DNA from: Limosilactobacillus fastidiosus
GTDB taxonomy: Bacteria > Bacillota > Bacilli > Lactobacillales > Lactobacillaceae
Assembly: GCF_014145505.1 (NCBI RefSeq)
Contig: NZ_JACIUZ010000025.1
Span: 1 to 64,000 of the forward strand
Reading direction: 5' to 3'
Length of the DNA: 64,000 nt
The position numbers were made by a program, and so were the translations under genes. Below are positions 34,678-44,482 of the stretch, piece by piece (the first letter of the stretch is position 1; every line of letters starts with the position of its first letter). The notes beneath the pieces are model-generated. The model did no database searches, was not told where the DNA came from, and saw only the letters and a list, made by a program, of their open reading frames with translations.

Positions 34678-35556
34678 TTAAAATGGCTGGATACTAAACT
34701 TATAAGTGTCATTATCTTGTGGTGCTAAACGATGCATTCCCTGTTTATGAAGTAACTTGCCATCTGCATTAACATTGTCCGCAATTCCCCACCACGGTTC
34801 AACACAAACCAAGTTAGCAGTAGCAGGATACGGTGACCAAACTCCAAAATGTTGGGTTCCCAAAGTATGAACATGAACTCCGTGATTATTAACCGGATCA
34901 GTTAAGGTAGCAGTAAACTTTGCTCCACCAGTTTCAAAAATTAAGGCATCATTCTTAAATAAGTCATGGTTGATTGTTAATGGTTTCTGCATGTCAATCA
35001 TAATTGGATTTTGTGAATCATTGTAAGGACCATTTAGCACAATGCGTGAATATTCTTCAGCAGGAGAAACACTTAATTGAACCCGTTCAAATGTGCTATC
35101 GTTGCTCAATGGCATATTAAAACCGGGATGAGCACCGATTGCATAAATTAGTGAATGTTTACTATCTGGGTTAGTAACCACGTAACAAACATTTAATTGA
35201 TCGCCAGCTAATTCATATATTATCCGTAATTGGAAGGCAAATGGAAAGACTTTCAATGTTTCTTCATCCTCCGTTTGTTCGAGAACAACTCGTGAATTAG
35301 TTTGATCAATCACCTTAAACTCCCGATCACGAGCAAAGCCATGCTGGGTTTGATAATATGTTTTGCCCCTATATTCATATTGATCATCCTTTAGACGACC
35401 AACAAACGGAAAGAGGACTGGTGCTTGACGCTTCCATAAAGCAGGATCACCTTGCCATAAATATTCAACCTGATTGTCATTCCGTCGAATACTATGTAGT
35501 TGGGCTCCTAACTGAGCAATTTCAACAGTTAATTTATCGTTTTCTAGCTTAATCAT
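34678..35556 (-). CDS. Aldose 1-epimerase family protein (LacX-like)
   Basis: A 292-residue galactose-mutarotase-like β-sandwich. Recognisable segments are LGAQLHSIRRNDNQVEYLWQ, FPFVGRLKDDQYEYRGKTY, HGFARDREF, IGAHPGFNMPL (catalytic His region), and EPWWGIAD (catalytic Glu region). LacX/YihR-type proteins interconvert sugar anomers. I start at ATG 35556 with AAGGAG upstream; the frame extends to 35598 through the terminator stem, which is unlikely. Confidence 0.88.
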   Translation of the reverse strand: MIKLENDKLTVEIAQLGAQLHSIRRNDNQVEYLWQGDPALWKRQAPVLFPFVGRLKDDQYEYRGKTYYQTQHGFARDREFKVIDQTNSRVVLEQTEDEETLKVFPFAFQLRIIYELAGDQLNVCYVVTNPDSKHSLIYAIGAHPGFNMPLSNDSTFERVQLSVSPAEEYSRIVLNGPYNDSQNPIMIDMQKPLTINHDLFKNDALIFETGGAKFTATLTDPVNNHGVHVHTLGTQHFGVWSPYPATANLVCVEPWWGIADNVNADGKLLHKQGMHRLAPQDNDTYKFSIQPF

Positions 35557-35575
35557 AGTACCATTTCTCCTTAAT

Positions 35576-35619
35576 AAAAAGCTCTCTAACCGCATCATAG
35601 CAAATTAGAGAGCTCTTTT
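35576..35619 (-). terminator. Terminator after topA
   Basis: AGCTCTCTAA pairs perfectly with TTAGAGAGCT, followed on the minus strand by TTTTTATT. It lies about 50 bp after the topA stop and just before the epimerase start. Confidence 0.88.
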
Positions 35620-35667
35620 AAATTAGTAAATTAGTAAAATTTAGTAAAACTAGATGAAATCCGCTTC

Positions 35668-37794
35668 CTATTTCTGTGGTGTTTCTGCGTAATCACCGTT
35701 AGGACAAACAACTTGGGTACCGCCCTTAATCTTTTTCTCAACCAAGAAGTGACCATCTTTAGGACAATTCCGACCAATTGGCTTATCCCAAGAAACAAAG
35801 TCACAATCTGGATAACGAGAACATCCATAGAAAATCCGGTTCTTCTTTGACTTTCGTTCAACAACCGTTCCTTGCCCACACTTTGGACAAGTTATTCCAG
35901 TATCCTTAACAATTGCTTTGGTATTTCGACAATTTGGGAAACGTGAACAAGCATAAAACTTACCATAGCGTCCCATTTTAATTACCATTGGGGCCCCACA
36001 AATATCACAGTCCATACCAGCAAGTTCATCTTTCATTTCAATTTTAGCAACTTCGCTTTCAGCAGTATTAACTTCCTTTGAGAATGGCTGATAAAATTTA
36101 TCAACAACCCTTACCCAATCTTGCTTTCCTTCTTCAATTTGATCAAGCTTCCCTTCAACATCAGCAGTAAATTTAGCATTTACGATATCTGGAAACTGTT
36201 TTTCAATGATGGTATTAACAATTTCACCAAGTTCTGTTGGTTCAAAATGACGCGAAACCAGGCGAACATAGTAACGCCGTTGAATAGTATCTAATGTGGG
36301 GGCATAGGTTGACGGACGACCAACACCATTTTCTTCAAGGGTCTTAATCAGGGCTGCTTCCGTATACCGTGCAGGCGGTTGAGTAAAGTGTTGGGCAGGA
36401 TCATCGCTTATCATTACAGCACTATCACCCTCATTTAATTCAGGAAGCAAGTTATCCTGTTCTTTCCCCCGTTTATAAACCTTTGTAAAACCAGGAAACT
36501 TAACCTTAGAGCCTGACGCCCGAAATTCAACATTATTTTGTTGCAGGTTAACGTTCATCGTATCAATAATTTCGGGTGTCATCTGGCTGGCAACGAACCG
36601 CGACCAAATTAAGTTATAGAGTTTATATTGATCATTAGTTAAGTACGGCTTCATTTTTGCTGGTGTCCGAAAAACGGAAGTTGGTCGAATCGCTTCATGC
36701 GCATCCTGAGCTCCTTCTGGCAATTTCCCCTTAATCGGTTTTATAGCAGCATATTCATCACCATACTCTTCATGAATAAACGTAGCGGCTTCATGCTTAG
36801 CAACAGAGGCAATTCGGGTTGAATCAGTTCGCATATAGGTAATTAGACCAACAGCTGCCCCCTGCTTAATATCAATTCCTTCATACAACATTTGAGCAGT
36901 CATCATTGTCTTTCGCGTTCGGAAATTCAAGCGACGATTTGCATCTTGTTGCATGGTTGACGTTGTAAACGGTGGTTGCGGTTGACGCTTTCGTTCCCGT
37001 TTAGTTACTTTGGTAATTTGGAAATCCTTATTTTTATCCAATTTACCTAAAACTCGTTGAACATCATCATTGTTTTTAAGACTAACTTTTTTGCCGCTCT
37101 CACCATAGAAGGCTGCCTTAAATTTATCCTTATTGTGTTTAAATTCAGCATCAATTGTCCAATATTCCTCGGGTTTGAAATTCTTAATTTCATTTTCCCG
37201 TTGAATAATAAGGTTAAGAGCGACAGACTGCACCCGTCCAGCGCTTAAACCCTTTTTTACTTTTTTCCATAAGATCGGACTGATTGAGTATCCCACTAAC
37301 CGGTCTAATACCCGTCGTGCTTGTTGAGCATCAACTAAGTCCATATTGATAGTCCGTGGTTCGTTAAATGCCTCTTTAACCGCATCTTTAGTAATTTCAT
37401 TAAAGGTTACCCGGTTTTTTTCAGAATCATCTAATTTTAAAATATTAGAAACATGCCAGGCGATCGCTTCACCCTCCCGATCGGGGTCAGATGCAAGGTA
37501 GACTGCTTTAGCATTTTTAGCATCTTTACGCAGTTCCTTGATTACATCCCCTTTTCCTCGAATCGAAATATAGTCAGGTTGGTAGTCATTTTCAATATCA
37601 ACACCCATCCGACTCTTTGGCAAATCTCGCACGTGACCTAAGCTGGCGACAACCTTGTAAGATCGGCCCAGAAATTTTCCAATTGTTTTTGCTTTCGACG
37701 GTGATTCAACGATCACTAATTTCTTTTTTGGTTTTGCGCGACGAGTTATTTTTCGTTTACTCGTTGCTTCCTTCTTTGTAGTACTAGTTGCCAT
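35668..37794 (-). CDS. topA: DNA topoisomerase I
   Basis: A 708-residue type IA topoisomerase. The N-terminal Toprim domain contains [17 protein letters not shown] and [16 protein letters not shown]. The active-site Tyr is in [11 protein letters not shown], with [12 protein letters not shown] after it. Three C-terminal Cys4 zinc-finger units follow: [28 protein letters not shown] and a degenerate CPKDG..CPNGD that keeps only two Cys. It relaxes negative supercoils. It follows dprA by 135 bp in the same direction. Confidence 0.95.
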   Translation of the reverse strand: MATSTTKKEATSKRKITRRAKPKKKLVIVESPSKAKTIGKFLGRSYKVVASLGHVRDLPKSRMGVDIENDYQPDYISIRGKGDVIKELRKDAKNAKAVYLASDPDREGEAIAWHVSNILKLDDSEKNRVTFNEITKDAVKEAFNEPRTINMDLVDAQQARRVLDRLVGYSISPILWKKVKKGLSAGRVQSVALNLIIQRENEIKNFKPEEYWTIDAEFKHNKDKFKAAFYGESGKKVSLKNNDDVQRVLGKLDKNKDFQITKVTKRERKRQPQPPFTTSTMQQDANRRLNFRTRKTMMTAQMLYEGIDIKQGAAVGLITYMRTDSTRIASVAKHEAATFIHEEYGDEYAAIKPIKGKLPEGAQDAHEAIRPTSVFRTPAKMKPYLTNDQYKLYNLIWSRFVASQMTPEIIDTMNVNLQQNNVEFRASGSKVKFPGFTKVYKRGKEQDNLLPELNEGDSAVMISDDPAQHFTQPPARYTEAALIKTLEENGVGRPSTYAPTLDTIQRRYYVRLVSRHFEPTELGEIVNTIIEKQFPDIVNAKFTADVEGKLDQIEEGKQDWVRVVDKFYQPFSKEVNTAESEVAKIEMKDELAGMDCDICGAPMVIKMGRYGKFYACSRFPNCRNTKAIVKDTGITCPKCGQGTVVERKSKKNRIFYGCSRYPDCDFVSWDKPIGRNCPKDGHFLVEKKIKGGTQVVCPNGDYAETPQK

Positions 37795-37929
37795 TTCATT
37801 GGCTCCTTACTTTTATGCTTTTAATTATCTTTACTGATACTACTATTATTAATTCATTTATATAGTATCTGTCAAACTATATCCTAATCGAATGTTGATT
37901 TTAATTAAAAAGGAGCCAAAATGCAAGGA

Positions 37930-38796
37930 TCAATTAGTCAAAAGGAACTCCTCAAGAAGATCTTTTACCGCCGTAATTGGTTTTGCCCCTTCCGCAATTA
38001 ATTGATTACAGCCCAAAGAAAGTGGCGCATCAATTCGTCCCGGAATAGCACAAACATTCCGATTTTCTTCTAAGCCGAGCGCGGCTGTAATTAGACTCCC
38101 ACTACGTTTTTTCGCCTCAACGACCAGGATCGTCTCGGCCAAACCAGCAATAATCCGGTTCCGCTCAGGAAAGTGGAAAGCAACCGGTGCTTCACCTAGG
38201 CCATACTCTGAAACCACTAATCCTTTTTGCGCAACTGCCTCTTGGAGAAATTGATGGTTCCGTGGATACACTTGATCTAGTCCACAACCAACAACACCAA
38301 TTGTTTTTCCTTGACGTGCTAACGTAATTTCATGACTTAATCCATCAACTCCTGCAGCTAGTCCACTCACAATAGTAATTCCACGTTTCACAATTACCGG
38401 CAAAAGACCCTTCAACGTTGCTGAACCATAACTTGTCATTTGACGAGCACCAACTACTGCCAAACACTGGGTATTCAATAAGGTGATATCACCCCTATAG
38501 AACAAAACTAGTGGTGGACAAAACATCTCGCTTAATTGGCGTGGATACTCACTGTCGATAATCGTTATGTAAGATTGCTTCATATTTAATTGGACCTTTT
38601 CTTGTAGTTCAAAACTTTCCCACTTATCTAATAACGCATTTCGTGCCCGAATACTGATCCCTGATCGTTCAATTAGTAAGCTAAGATTATTAAATGACCG
38701 TTCTTTTTCCGCGGTTTTCCATAAACGCCACCGTGAAATTGGACTTAATCCTGGACAAAGACATAGTTTTAATAAGAATTCTCTAACTTGTAACAT
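37930..38796 (-). CDS. dprA: DNA-processing protein A
   Basis: A 288-residue DprA/Smf protein with an N-terminal SAM-like region and the Rossmann core: VVGARQMTSYGSATL, GLAAGVDGLSHEITL, GVVGCGLDQVYP and FPERNRIIAGLAETILVVEA. It loads RecA on incoming single-stranded DNA in transformation, but is also kept in non-competent species. It lies in a ylqF-rnhB-dprA-topA array. Confidence 0.94.
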   Translation of the reverse strand: MLQVREFLLKLCLCPGLSPISRWRLWKTAEKERSFNNLSLLIERSGISIRARNALLDKWESFELQEKVQLNMKQSYITIIDSEYPRQLSEMFCPPLVLFYRGDITLLNTQCLAVVGARQMTSYGSATLKGLLPVIVKRGITIVSGLAAGVDGLSHEITLARQGKTIGVVGCGLDQVYPRNHQFLQEAVAQKGLVVSEYGLGEAPVAFHFPERNRIIAGLAETILVVEAKKRSGSLITAALGLEENRNVCAIPGRIDAPLSLGCNQLIAEGAKPITAVKDLLEEFLLTN

Positions 38797-38841
38797 AAAA
38801 ATTCCCCCTACTTATTAGTACGGAGAATTTTAAGTTTGATA

Positions 38842-39615
38842 TTATTTTAAATACTCGGTAACCGGATTAAATGAACGCCGGTGAATCGGTGTTGCCCCTA
38901 ATCGGCGTAATCCAGCTAGATGCTTTTTTGTCCCGTATCCCATATTTTCAGCAAAATCATAACCTGGATAAACTCGATCATAATCTCGCATCAAATGATC
39001 ACGATATTCCTTTGCAACGATACTAGCGGCAGCGACACTAATTGATTTTTGATCCCCTTTAATTAAGGTCGTTTGCGGTATATCAAGGTCAGGTAATGGT
39101 ACCGCATCAACAATTAAATGTTCCGGTTGGTGATGTAATTGTCGGATGCTTGTCATCATCGCGTCCTGCGTTGCCGCATAGATATTTAATTGATCAATTT
39201 TTTGTGAGCTATTTACTGCAATACTAACTTCAACTGCTTCATTAATAATTTGTAGATAGAGATTTTCACGTTCATGACGCGTAAGCTGCTTTGAATCAGT
39301 AACTCCAATCAGATCAAATGTTGAATCTAAAATAACAGCACAGGTAACCACGGGTCCAGCTAATGGACCTCGGCCAACTTCATCCATTCCAGCGACATAG
39401 CGACAGCCATGTTCCCAGTAGTAATTTTCAAATTTAAACCGTTGATGAAATGCAGCGACTGCTTTTTGATACCGCTCTTCTCGTCGTTGCCACTGCTTAA
39501 GGGCGTTCTGAACTCCCTTGCGGGGATCAGCGGATAATTCTGTCAGTAAGGGTGAATTGGGATCATGGAGCATATTTAATTCCTGCTTTATATCCGCAAT
39601 GGTTCGTTTACTCAT
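38842..39615 (-). CDS. rnhB: Ribonuclease HII
   Basis: A 257-residue RNase HII. The catalytic Asp-Glu pair is in AGMDEVGRGPLAGPVV, further acidic residues are in GVTDSKQLTRHERE and LIVDAVPLP, and SISVAAASIVAKEYRD is the typical C-terminal helix. It removes RNA from RNA:DNA hybrids and misincorporated ribonucleotides. I chose ATG 39615 over 39624 because GAGG then has proper spacing. It overlaps the ylqF end by 8 nt. Confidence 0.94.
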   Translation of the reverse strand: MSKRTIADIKQELNMLHDPNSPLLTELSADPRKGVQNALKQWQRREERYQKAVAAFHQRFKFENYYWEHGCRYVAGMDEVGRGPLAGPVVTCAVILDSTFDLIGVTDSKQLTRHERENLYLQIINEAVEVSIAVNSSQKIDQLNIYAATQDAMMTSIRQLHHQPEHLIVDAVPLPDLDIPQTTLIKGDQKSISVAAASIVAKEYRDHLMRDYDRVYPGYDFAENMGYGTKKHLAGLRRLGATPIHRRSFNPVTEYLK

Positions 39616-40480
39616 TAACCCCATCCTCGTTTAAGTCTGCTGGAATTTCCATTGTGATTGCTCCCAATTTACCCTTACGTAAATCGAAAATCAAACGTTC
39701 GCTTGCCCGATCATAATCGTCACGAAAACCCATTTTTTCAGTAATCTTTAATAGTAAATCAGGATCCGAAACATTTTCATCTAGATCAGCGTCTGTTAAA
39801 CGATACCGTTTCTTCAACTCATCCGGTTGTTGATGACGAAGGTAATTAAGAGCAAATAAGGCAACATCATCTTTGGCGTAAAGACTATCTTTAATTGCCC
39901 CTGAAAGAGCAAGCATTGTTCCCTGCTTTTGGCTAGCAAACTTGTGCCACAAAACTCCCGGAGTATCAAGTAACTCAAGCTCATTGGACGAACGAAGCCA
40001 CTGTTGTCCTGTTGTAACTCCTGGGCGATTTCCTGTTACAGCAACATTCTTTTTTACCAAGTGATTCAGTAGGGTTGATTTTCCAACGTTAGGAACACCA
40101 ACACTCATTGCCCGAATCGGTCGCTTCTTCATTCCCTTTGTTGCTTCCCTTACTAATTTATCGTGAAGGATTTCCTTGCTCTTTGCTGTGATAATTTTAC
40201 TAACATTTTGCTGCCGGGAATCAAGGGCCAAGACTGGCTGATGATGTTCCTTAAAATAAGTCAACCATTCATTTAATCTCTTTGGATCAGCGAGATCAGT
40301 TTTAGTCATAATTAATAATCGTGGCTTTTCACCTGCTGCTAGTGCTATTTCAGGATTTTGCGAAGAATACGGAACTCGGGCATCAACAAGTTCAAAAACA
40401 ATATCTACCAAGGGCATTTGCTCACGAATTTGACGTAATGCTTTTGCCATATGCCCAGGAAACCATTGAATTGTAGCCAT
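39608..40480 (-). CDS. ylqF: Ribosome biogenesis GTPase YlqF/RbgA
   Basis: A 290-residue circularly permuted GTPase: the G4 motif MTKTDLADP precedes G1 [14 protein letters not shown] and G3 DTPGVLW. The N-terminus FPGHMAKALRQI is typical. It acts in late 50S subunit assembly. It is translationally coupled to rnhB. Confidence 0.94.
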   Translation of the reverse strand: MATIQWFPGHMAKALRQIREQMPLVDIVFELVDARVPYSSQNPEIALAAGEKPRLLIMTKTDLADPKRLNEWLTYFKEHHQPVLALDSRQQNVSKIITAKSKEILHDKLVREATKGMKKRPIRAMSVGVPNVGKSTLLNHLVKKNVAVTGNRPGVTTGQQWLRSSNELELLDTPGVLWHKFASQKQGTMLALSGAIKDSLYAKDDVALFALNYLRHQQPDELKKRYRLTDADLDENVSDPDLLLKITEKMGFRDDYDRASERLIFDLRKGKLGAITMEIPADLNEDGVNE

Positions 40481-40492
40481 TTATTCTACCTC

Positions 40493-40720
40493 CTAATTCA
40501 TTGCATCCTGATACCGTTGCCAGGCAGTATCAAAAATTGTCATTGATGGTAAATAATCTGCATTTTCCTCTAAATATTTAGAAATCTCCTCAAAATCTGC
40601 TGACTGTTTAGGAAACGCTGAATCAAAAAATGCGTTATTAGCAAACTGTTCAACTTCATCTGCATCAGTAGGCTTCCGTTGAGTCATTAGATAATGATAA
40701 AAACTATCACGAATTGCCAT
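40493..40720 (-). CDS. yozE: YozE-family protein
   Basis: A 75-residue acidic protein with the YozE SAM-like signature: FYHYLMTQRKP near the N-terminus, FANNAFFDSAFPKQSADFEEISKYLEE, and AWQRYQ at the end. The function is unknown; it is small, cytoplasmic and conserved in Bacillales and Lactobacillales. It is spaced 12 bp from ylqF and 14 bp from ypmS, in one operon. Confidence 0.9.
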   Translation of the reverse strand: MAIRDSFYHYLMTQRKPTDADEVEQFANNAFFDSAFPKQSADFEEISKYLEENADYLPSMTIFDTAWQRYQDAMN

Positions 40721-40734
40721 CTAATCTCCTCCTC

Positions 40735-41325
40735 TTATTTTTCAGGAACGGTAATTAAGAACTTAAAGTGGCCATTTTGCATATCAATTTCCTGAGCCGA
40801 GTACTTCAATTGTCGATTCTTACTGTAACGGTTCAGGTCTAATAGAACCGTCTTCTTCTTTGGATTAATAGAAACCCATTTAGGGATATTATAATTCTTA
40901 GCAATATACCCCATAACAAACTTAATTGGGATATTAAGGCGACCAACACTTAGCCCCCTAGCACGTAAAAGAACATTTCCTTGCTTTGTACGCTCTGGAA
41001 TAAAATTAATTGCGAATCGAACTTTAGTGCCGAGAAATTTAGTATTCCCCACTAAGGTTGCATACTTTTCACCGACCATAAAGTTATACTTAATTTTATT
41101 ATCCTTTAAGAAGTTATCCAAGTAGTTTGCTGATAAGGCATTTACTTGTTTCCGGTTTAGTTCAACTACCAATGATGAATCATTATTCTTTGTTGACTGA
41201 ACCATTTCCGGTTGTGACGCTGGCGCTGTTGCCCGATGGAGAATCACGCCAGACGAAACCACAATTATTAATACTAAGACAATAAATGCCCATTTCCACC
41301 AATTAACTTTTTTCTTATTAACCAT
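40735..41325 (-). CDS. ypmS: YpmS-family membrane-anchored protein
   Basis: A 196-residue protein with one N-terminal transmembrane helix (about 11-28) and an extracytoplasmic DUF2140-like domain: LNRKQVNALSANYLDNFLKD, FIPERTKQGNVLLRARGLSV and KWVSINPKKKTVLLDLNRY. It lies directly after the GDSL-hydrolase gene, the same pairing as ypmR-ypmS in Bacillus. Its role is unknown, possibly a lipid-binding partner of the hydrolase. Confidence 0.88.
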   Translation of the reverse strand: MVNKKKVNWWKWAFIVLVLIIVVSSGVILHRATAPASQPEMVQSTKNNDSSLVVELNRKQVNALSANYLDNFLKDNKIKYNFMVGEKYATLVGNTKFLGTKVRFAINFIPERTKQGNVLLRARGLSVGRLNIPIKFVMGYIAKNYNIPKWVSINPKKKTVLLDLNRYSKNRQLKYSAQEIDMQNGHFKFLITVPEK

Positions 41326-41328
41326 TAC

Positions 41329-42252
41329 CTATTCCCTCACAAATTCCCAGCTATTATTCTTAACCATGCTCTTAAATAATTGGTTTGCCATATGTTGATA
41401 TCCTAAATGATTGGGGTGAAAGTTGTCTTCAGTCGAAATATACTTATTCAAGTTATGATCTTTGTTCCCCATAATCGATAGCAATTGTGCCTGAGTTACT
41501 TTACCATGATTAATCTTTTCTTCTTGCTGAATTAATTGTTGACGTTGTTCCTTTGTTTGATATTGGCCATACGACATCACCTTATAAATACTAACGAAGT
41601 GCATCTTAGCATATTTTTTCGTTACTTTTTCGGTTGCCTGATTCCACTGTTTAATCGAATTGTTAATCGCCGTGACATCTGGGAAGTAGGTATATACCGG
41701 ATTATAAATACTCATTACGAAAATTGGCGCATGCCGATTTTCTTTTCTGATGGCAGTAAATAACTGATTTAATTTATTTTCATACGTTTTCTGTGCCTGA
41801 TTAACACTCGACTGAATTTTACTTTGCGAATCCATCATAACGTCTTTTTCAAGGTTTTGCATTAAATCATTTCCACCAACCGTCACTACGATTACATCAG
41901 CATTTTTTAAATCCTTCTGCATCTTTTCTTGTTTATTCAATCGGGCAAGGATTTGATCAGACCGATCACCACTCACACCATAATTTGCTGTCGAAACAGT
42001 AGTTTTCTTATATTTGTTTTGGATCTTCTGTTTGATGATCCCAACATAACCCCCATCCTTTTCTTCGTCACCCTGACCATAAGTAAGCGAGTCCCCAACA
42101 GCCACTAATTTTACATTTTTCCTCTCCACCCGCTTAAGTGGCTGTTCCTGCTTAATTTCTGAGTTAGAGAAGTAACGATAGCCATACCAACTCCCAATTA
42201 GGAACAGTAATAAAAGCAGAATTACCCAAAACCATATTTTTCTTTTTCTCAT
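41329..42252 (-). CDS. Membrane-anchored SGNH/GDSL hydrolase (YpmR-like)
   Basis: A 307-residue protein with an N-terminal membrane anchor (about 5-27). The SGNH blocks are VAVGDSLTYGQGDEE (Ser nucleophile), NYGVSGDRSDQ (Gly), VVTVGGNDLM (Asn), and the C-terminal DNFHPNHLGYQHMA (Asp-His). It is an extracellular esterase or lipase of unknown substrate. It is 3 bp from ypmS, so coupled. Confidence 0.9.
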   Translation of the reverse strand: MRKRKIWFWVILLLLLFLIGSWYGYRYFSNSEIKQEQPLKRVERKNVKLVAVGDSLTYGQGDEEKDGGYVGIIKQKIQNKYKKTTVSTANYGVSGDRSDQILARLNKQEKMQKDLKNADVIVVTVGGNDLMQNLEKDVMMDSQSKIQSSVNQAQKTYENKLNQLFTAIRKENRHAPIFVMSIYNPVYTYFPDVTAINNSIKQWNQATEKVTKKYAKMHFVSIYKVMSYGQYQTKEQRQQLIQQEEKINHGKVTQAQLLSIMGNKDHNLNKYISTEDNFHPNHLGYQHMANQLFKSMVKNNSWEFVRE

Positions 42253-42271
42253 TATTACTTCACCTTTTACT

Positions 42272-42303
42272 AAAAAAGCGGCATAGTAACTATGACCGCT
42301 TTT
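42272..42303 (-). terminator. Terminator after degV
   Basis: AAAAGCGG-CATAG pairs with CTATG-CCGCTTTT with one bulge, followed by TTTTTTAG on the minus strand. Confidence 0.85.
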
Positions 42304-42322
42304 GAAATTATTAAATTCAAGA

Positions 42323-43165
42323 CTATTCAGTATAGTAGAGCAAGCAACAAGCCCCTAATCCAGTGTGGGTAGCAATAATCGGTACCGTTTCCCGAACAAC
42401 CACATCAAGATTGGGTTCAAATTCCTTAATCTTGGTTAAAAGACGAGTGACTTCACTATCACCTTGGACGTGAGAGATACCAGCCCCCATAACTTTTGCC
42501 CCATCTTTCATTTCTTTGAGGATCCGATCCCATTCCTTATGTAAGGCTTTCTTTCCTCGTCCCTTCATAATAATGTGAATCTGACCATCATAAACCTGAA
42601 GCATTATCTTAATATTCAAAAGATTAGAAAGAGCTCCAGCAAATTTACTAACACGACCACCAGCAACTAAATTATCCAAATTGTCAATTGCTAAGTAAAG
42701 CTTAGAATGGGCAAGAACATACTTCATCCGTTCAATGGCATCCTCAACAGATCCCCCATTCTCAATCACCTTAGCAGCTTCAATTATTTGAAAGGCCATT
42801 CCCCGATCAGTTGTTTGAGAATCATAGACAGTAACCTTTGTCTGAGTCATGCCTGCAGCCTGTTCAGCTGCATGAACGGTTCCACTAATGGATTCCATCA
42901 TGTTCACGCAAAGAACCTCGCTGCCGTCTTCCCCAAGTTTATTAAACGCGTCAACAAACTTACCAATCGGTGGCTGAGAGGTCTTAGGCAGTGACTTAGC
43001 CTTTTTCATTAACTCTGGAAACTGGTCATTAGTAATAGTTTCCCGTTCTACATATACAGTGCCATCAATCATTACTGTTAATGGAATAACCGTAATGTCA
43101 TACTTTTTAATTTCTTCTTCTGTTAATCCAGCAGAAGAATCACAAACGATCTTAATCTTCCCCAT
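42323..43165 (-). CDS. DegV-family fatty-acid-binding protein
   Basis: A 280-residue DegV fold: IVCDSSAGLTEEEIKKYDIT at the N-terminus, TSQPPIGKF, SISGTVHAAEQAA, VYDSQTTDRGMAFQIIEA, and GGRVSKFAGALSNLLNIKIML. DegV/FakB proteins bind fatty acids for the FakA kinase in related Firmicutes. It is a single gene, divergent from hemolysin III. Confidence 0.93.
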   Translation of the reverse strand: MGKIKIVCDSSAGLTEEEIKKYDITVIPLTVMIDGTVYVERETITNDQFPELMKKAKSLPKTSQPPIGKFVDAFNKLGEDGSEVLCVNMMESISGTVHAAEQAAGMTQTKVTVYDSQTTDRGMAFQIIEAAKVIENGGSVEDAIERMKYVLAHSKLYLAIDNLDNLVAGGRVSKFAGALSNLLNIKIMLQVYDGQIHIIMKGRGKKALHKEWDRILKEMKDGAKVMGAGISHVQGDSEVTRLLTKIKEFEPNLDVVVRETVPIIATHTGLGACCLLYYTE

Positions 43166-43347
43166 GAAAATTCACTCTTCCTAGAAAATGTTATGTTATA
43201 ATATTCTAGTCTTCAAAACTAGATGACAAGATTTTACAGACTATTATGCTACATGGATTTGCCATGGTCAACCTAATTATTTATTATTTAAGTATAGCAA
43301 AAGTAGCAACAAAATTCATTGCTACATTATACGAAAGGGGTTAAAAA

Positions 43348-43986
43348 ATGGAAAAAAACAGAAACACTAAGCATTCGGTAGTCATCGAGATTGGAAATGC
43401 AATCACTCATGGAATTGGTCTCGGCCTTGCAGTTGCCGGCTTAGTTTTACTAATCATGAGTGCAGTCCGGTCTGGCAATCCAATGAGAATTGTTACATTT
43501 ACCGTCTACGGAAGTACCCTAGTCCTATTTTACCTATTTTCTACTCTCTACCACTCACTTTACTTTACAAAAGCTCGTCGAGTCTTTCAGATCCTCGATC
43601 ACGACTTTATCTATATCCTAATTGCTGGTACGTATACTCCTTATTGTTTAGTAAGTATCCGTGGTTGGCAAGGATGGACTTTATTTGGTGTCATTTGGGG
43701 ACTAGCCATCATTGGGGTTGTATACAAGAGTATCTGGTTGAAAAAGAAGAGTCACTGGTCAACCGTTTTATATGTCCTTATGGGCTGGTTATGTATCATC
43801 GCTTTTTGGCCACTTTGGGATGCTTTAGGACCAGTTGGTTTTGGCTTACTTCTTGCCGGGGGCATTACCTTCACCATCGGCGCTCTCTTTTATAGTCGCC
43901 CCACTCAATATGCCCACCTTATTTGGCATATCTTTGTTTTATCGGGAACCATTCTGATGTTTTTCTCAGTTCTTTTCTTTGTTTAG
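43348..43986 (+). CDS. Hemolysin III / PAQR-like membrane protein
   Basis: A 212-residue seven-helix membrane protein with family marks NAITHGIGLGLAVAG near residue 15, FSTLYHSLYFTKARRVFQILDHDFIYILIAGTYTPY split over helices 2-3, and a C-terminal HLIWHIFVLSGTI. Homologues are annotated as hemolysin III or YqfA; the bacterial function is unsettled. GAAAGGGG precedes ATG. Its last 21 bp overlap the 3' end of dfrA on the other strand. Confidence 0.9.
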   Translation: MEKNRNTKHSVVIEIGNAITHGIGLGLAVAGLVLLIMSAVRSGNPMRIVTFTVYGSTLVLFYLFSTLYHSLYFTKARRVFQILDHDFIYILIAGTYTPYCLVSIRGWQGWTLFGVIWGLAIIGVVYKSIWLKKKSHWSTVLYVLMGWLCIIAFWPLWDALGPVGFGLLLAGGITFTIGALFYSRPTQYAHLIWHIFVLSGTILMFFSVLFFV

Positions 43987-44463
43987 TTCCCAAGTTTCAA
44001 ACCAACAATTAACTTTTTTATCATCTCTAACTTCATCCCGTTTAATCAAATGCCATTGATCGTAATTGATCGGTGGCATTTTTACATCTCCATTATAATG
44101 CCCATTAATAATGGTTCGTTCAAGTTTATTAACTAACGGCATCATCAAAGAAAAGATCCGTGCTCCACCAATTACATACACTTGGTTATCTGGCAAAGCA
44201 TCAATAAGCTGATCAAGCGTTTCAACATCATGCACAACCGTCAACCGTTCATCAGCAATTACCTGGTGAGTTAATACAATGTTTTGTCGATGTGGTAATG
44301 GCTGTCCAATTGACTCATATGTTTTTCTTCCCATAATAATTGGGTGACTAGCAGTCAGTTCTCGAAAATGTTTCATATCTTCTGGAACATGCCAGGGTAA
44401 GCTATTCTCTTTACCAATCCAACCATCAAGATCTTCTGCCCAAATAAAATTAACTTCACGCAT
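43966..44463 (-). CDS. Dihydrofolate reductase
   Basis: A 165-residue DHFR (dfrA/folA type). It has FIWAEDLDGWIGKENSLPWHVPEDMKHFRELT (split as in all DHFRs), the catalytic acid in PEDMKHF, IMGRKTYESIG, and VYVIGGARIF. It regenerates tetrahydrofolate used up by thymidylate synthase, whose gene is just upstream. ATG 44463 with AAGGAGAG is chosen; longer frames start inside thyA. Confidence 0.95.
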   Translation of the reverse strand: MREVNFIWAEDLDGWIGKENSLPWHVPEDMKHFRELTASHPIIMGRKTYESIGQPLPHRQNIVLTHQVIADERLTVVHDVETLDQLIDALPDNQVYVIGGARIFSLMMPLVNKLERTIINGHYNGDVKMPPINYDQWHLIKRDEVRDDKKVNCWFETWELNKEKN

Positions 44464-44482
44464 TCTATCTCTCCTTATCAAA

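Noticed and set aside
35559-35598. Upstream start for the aldose epimerase
   Set aside because: It would run through the topA terminator stem; ATG 35556 has AAGGAG.
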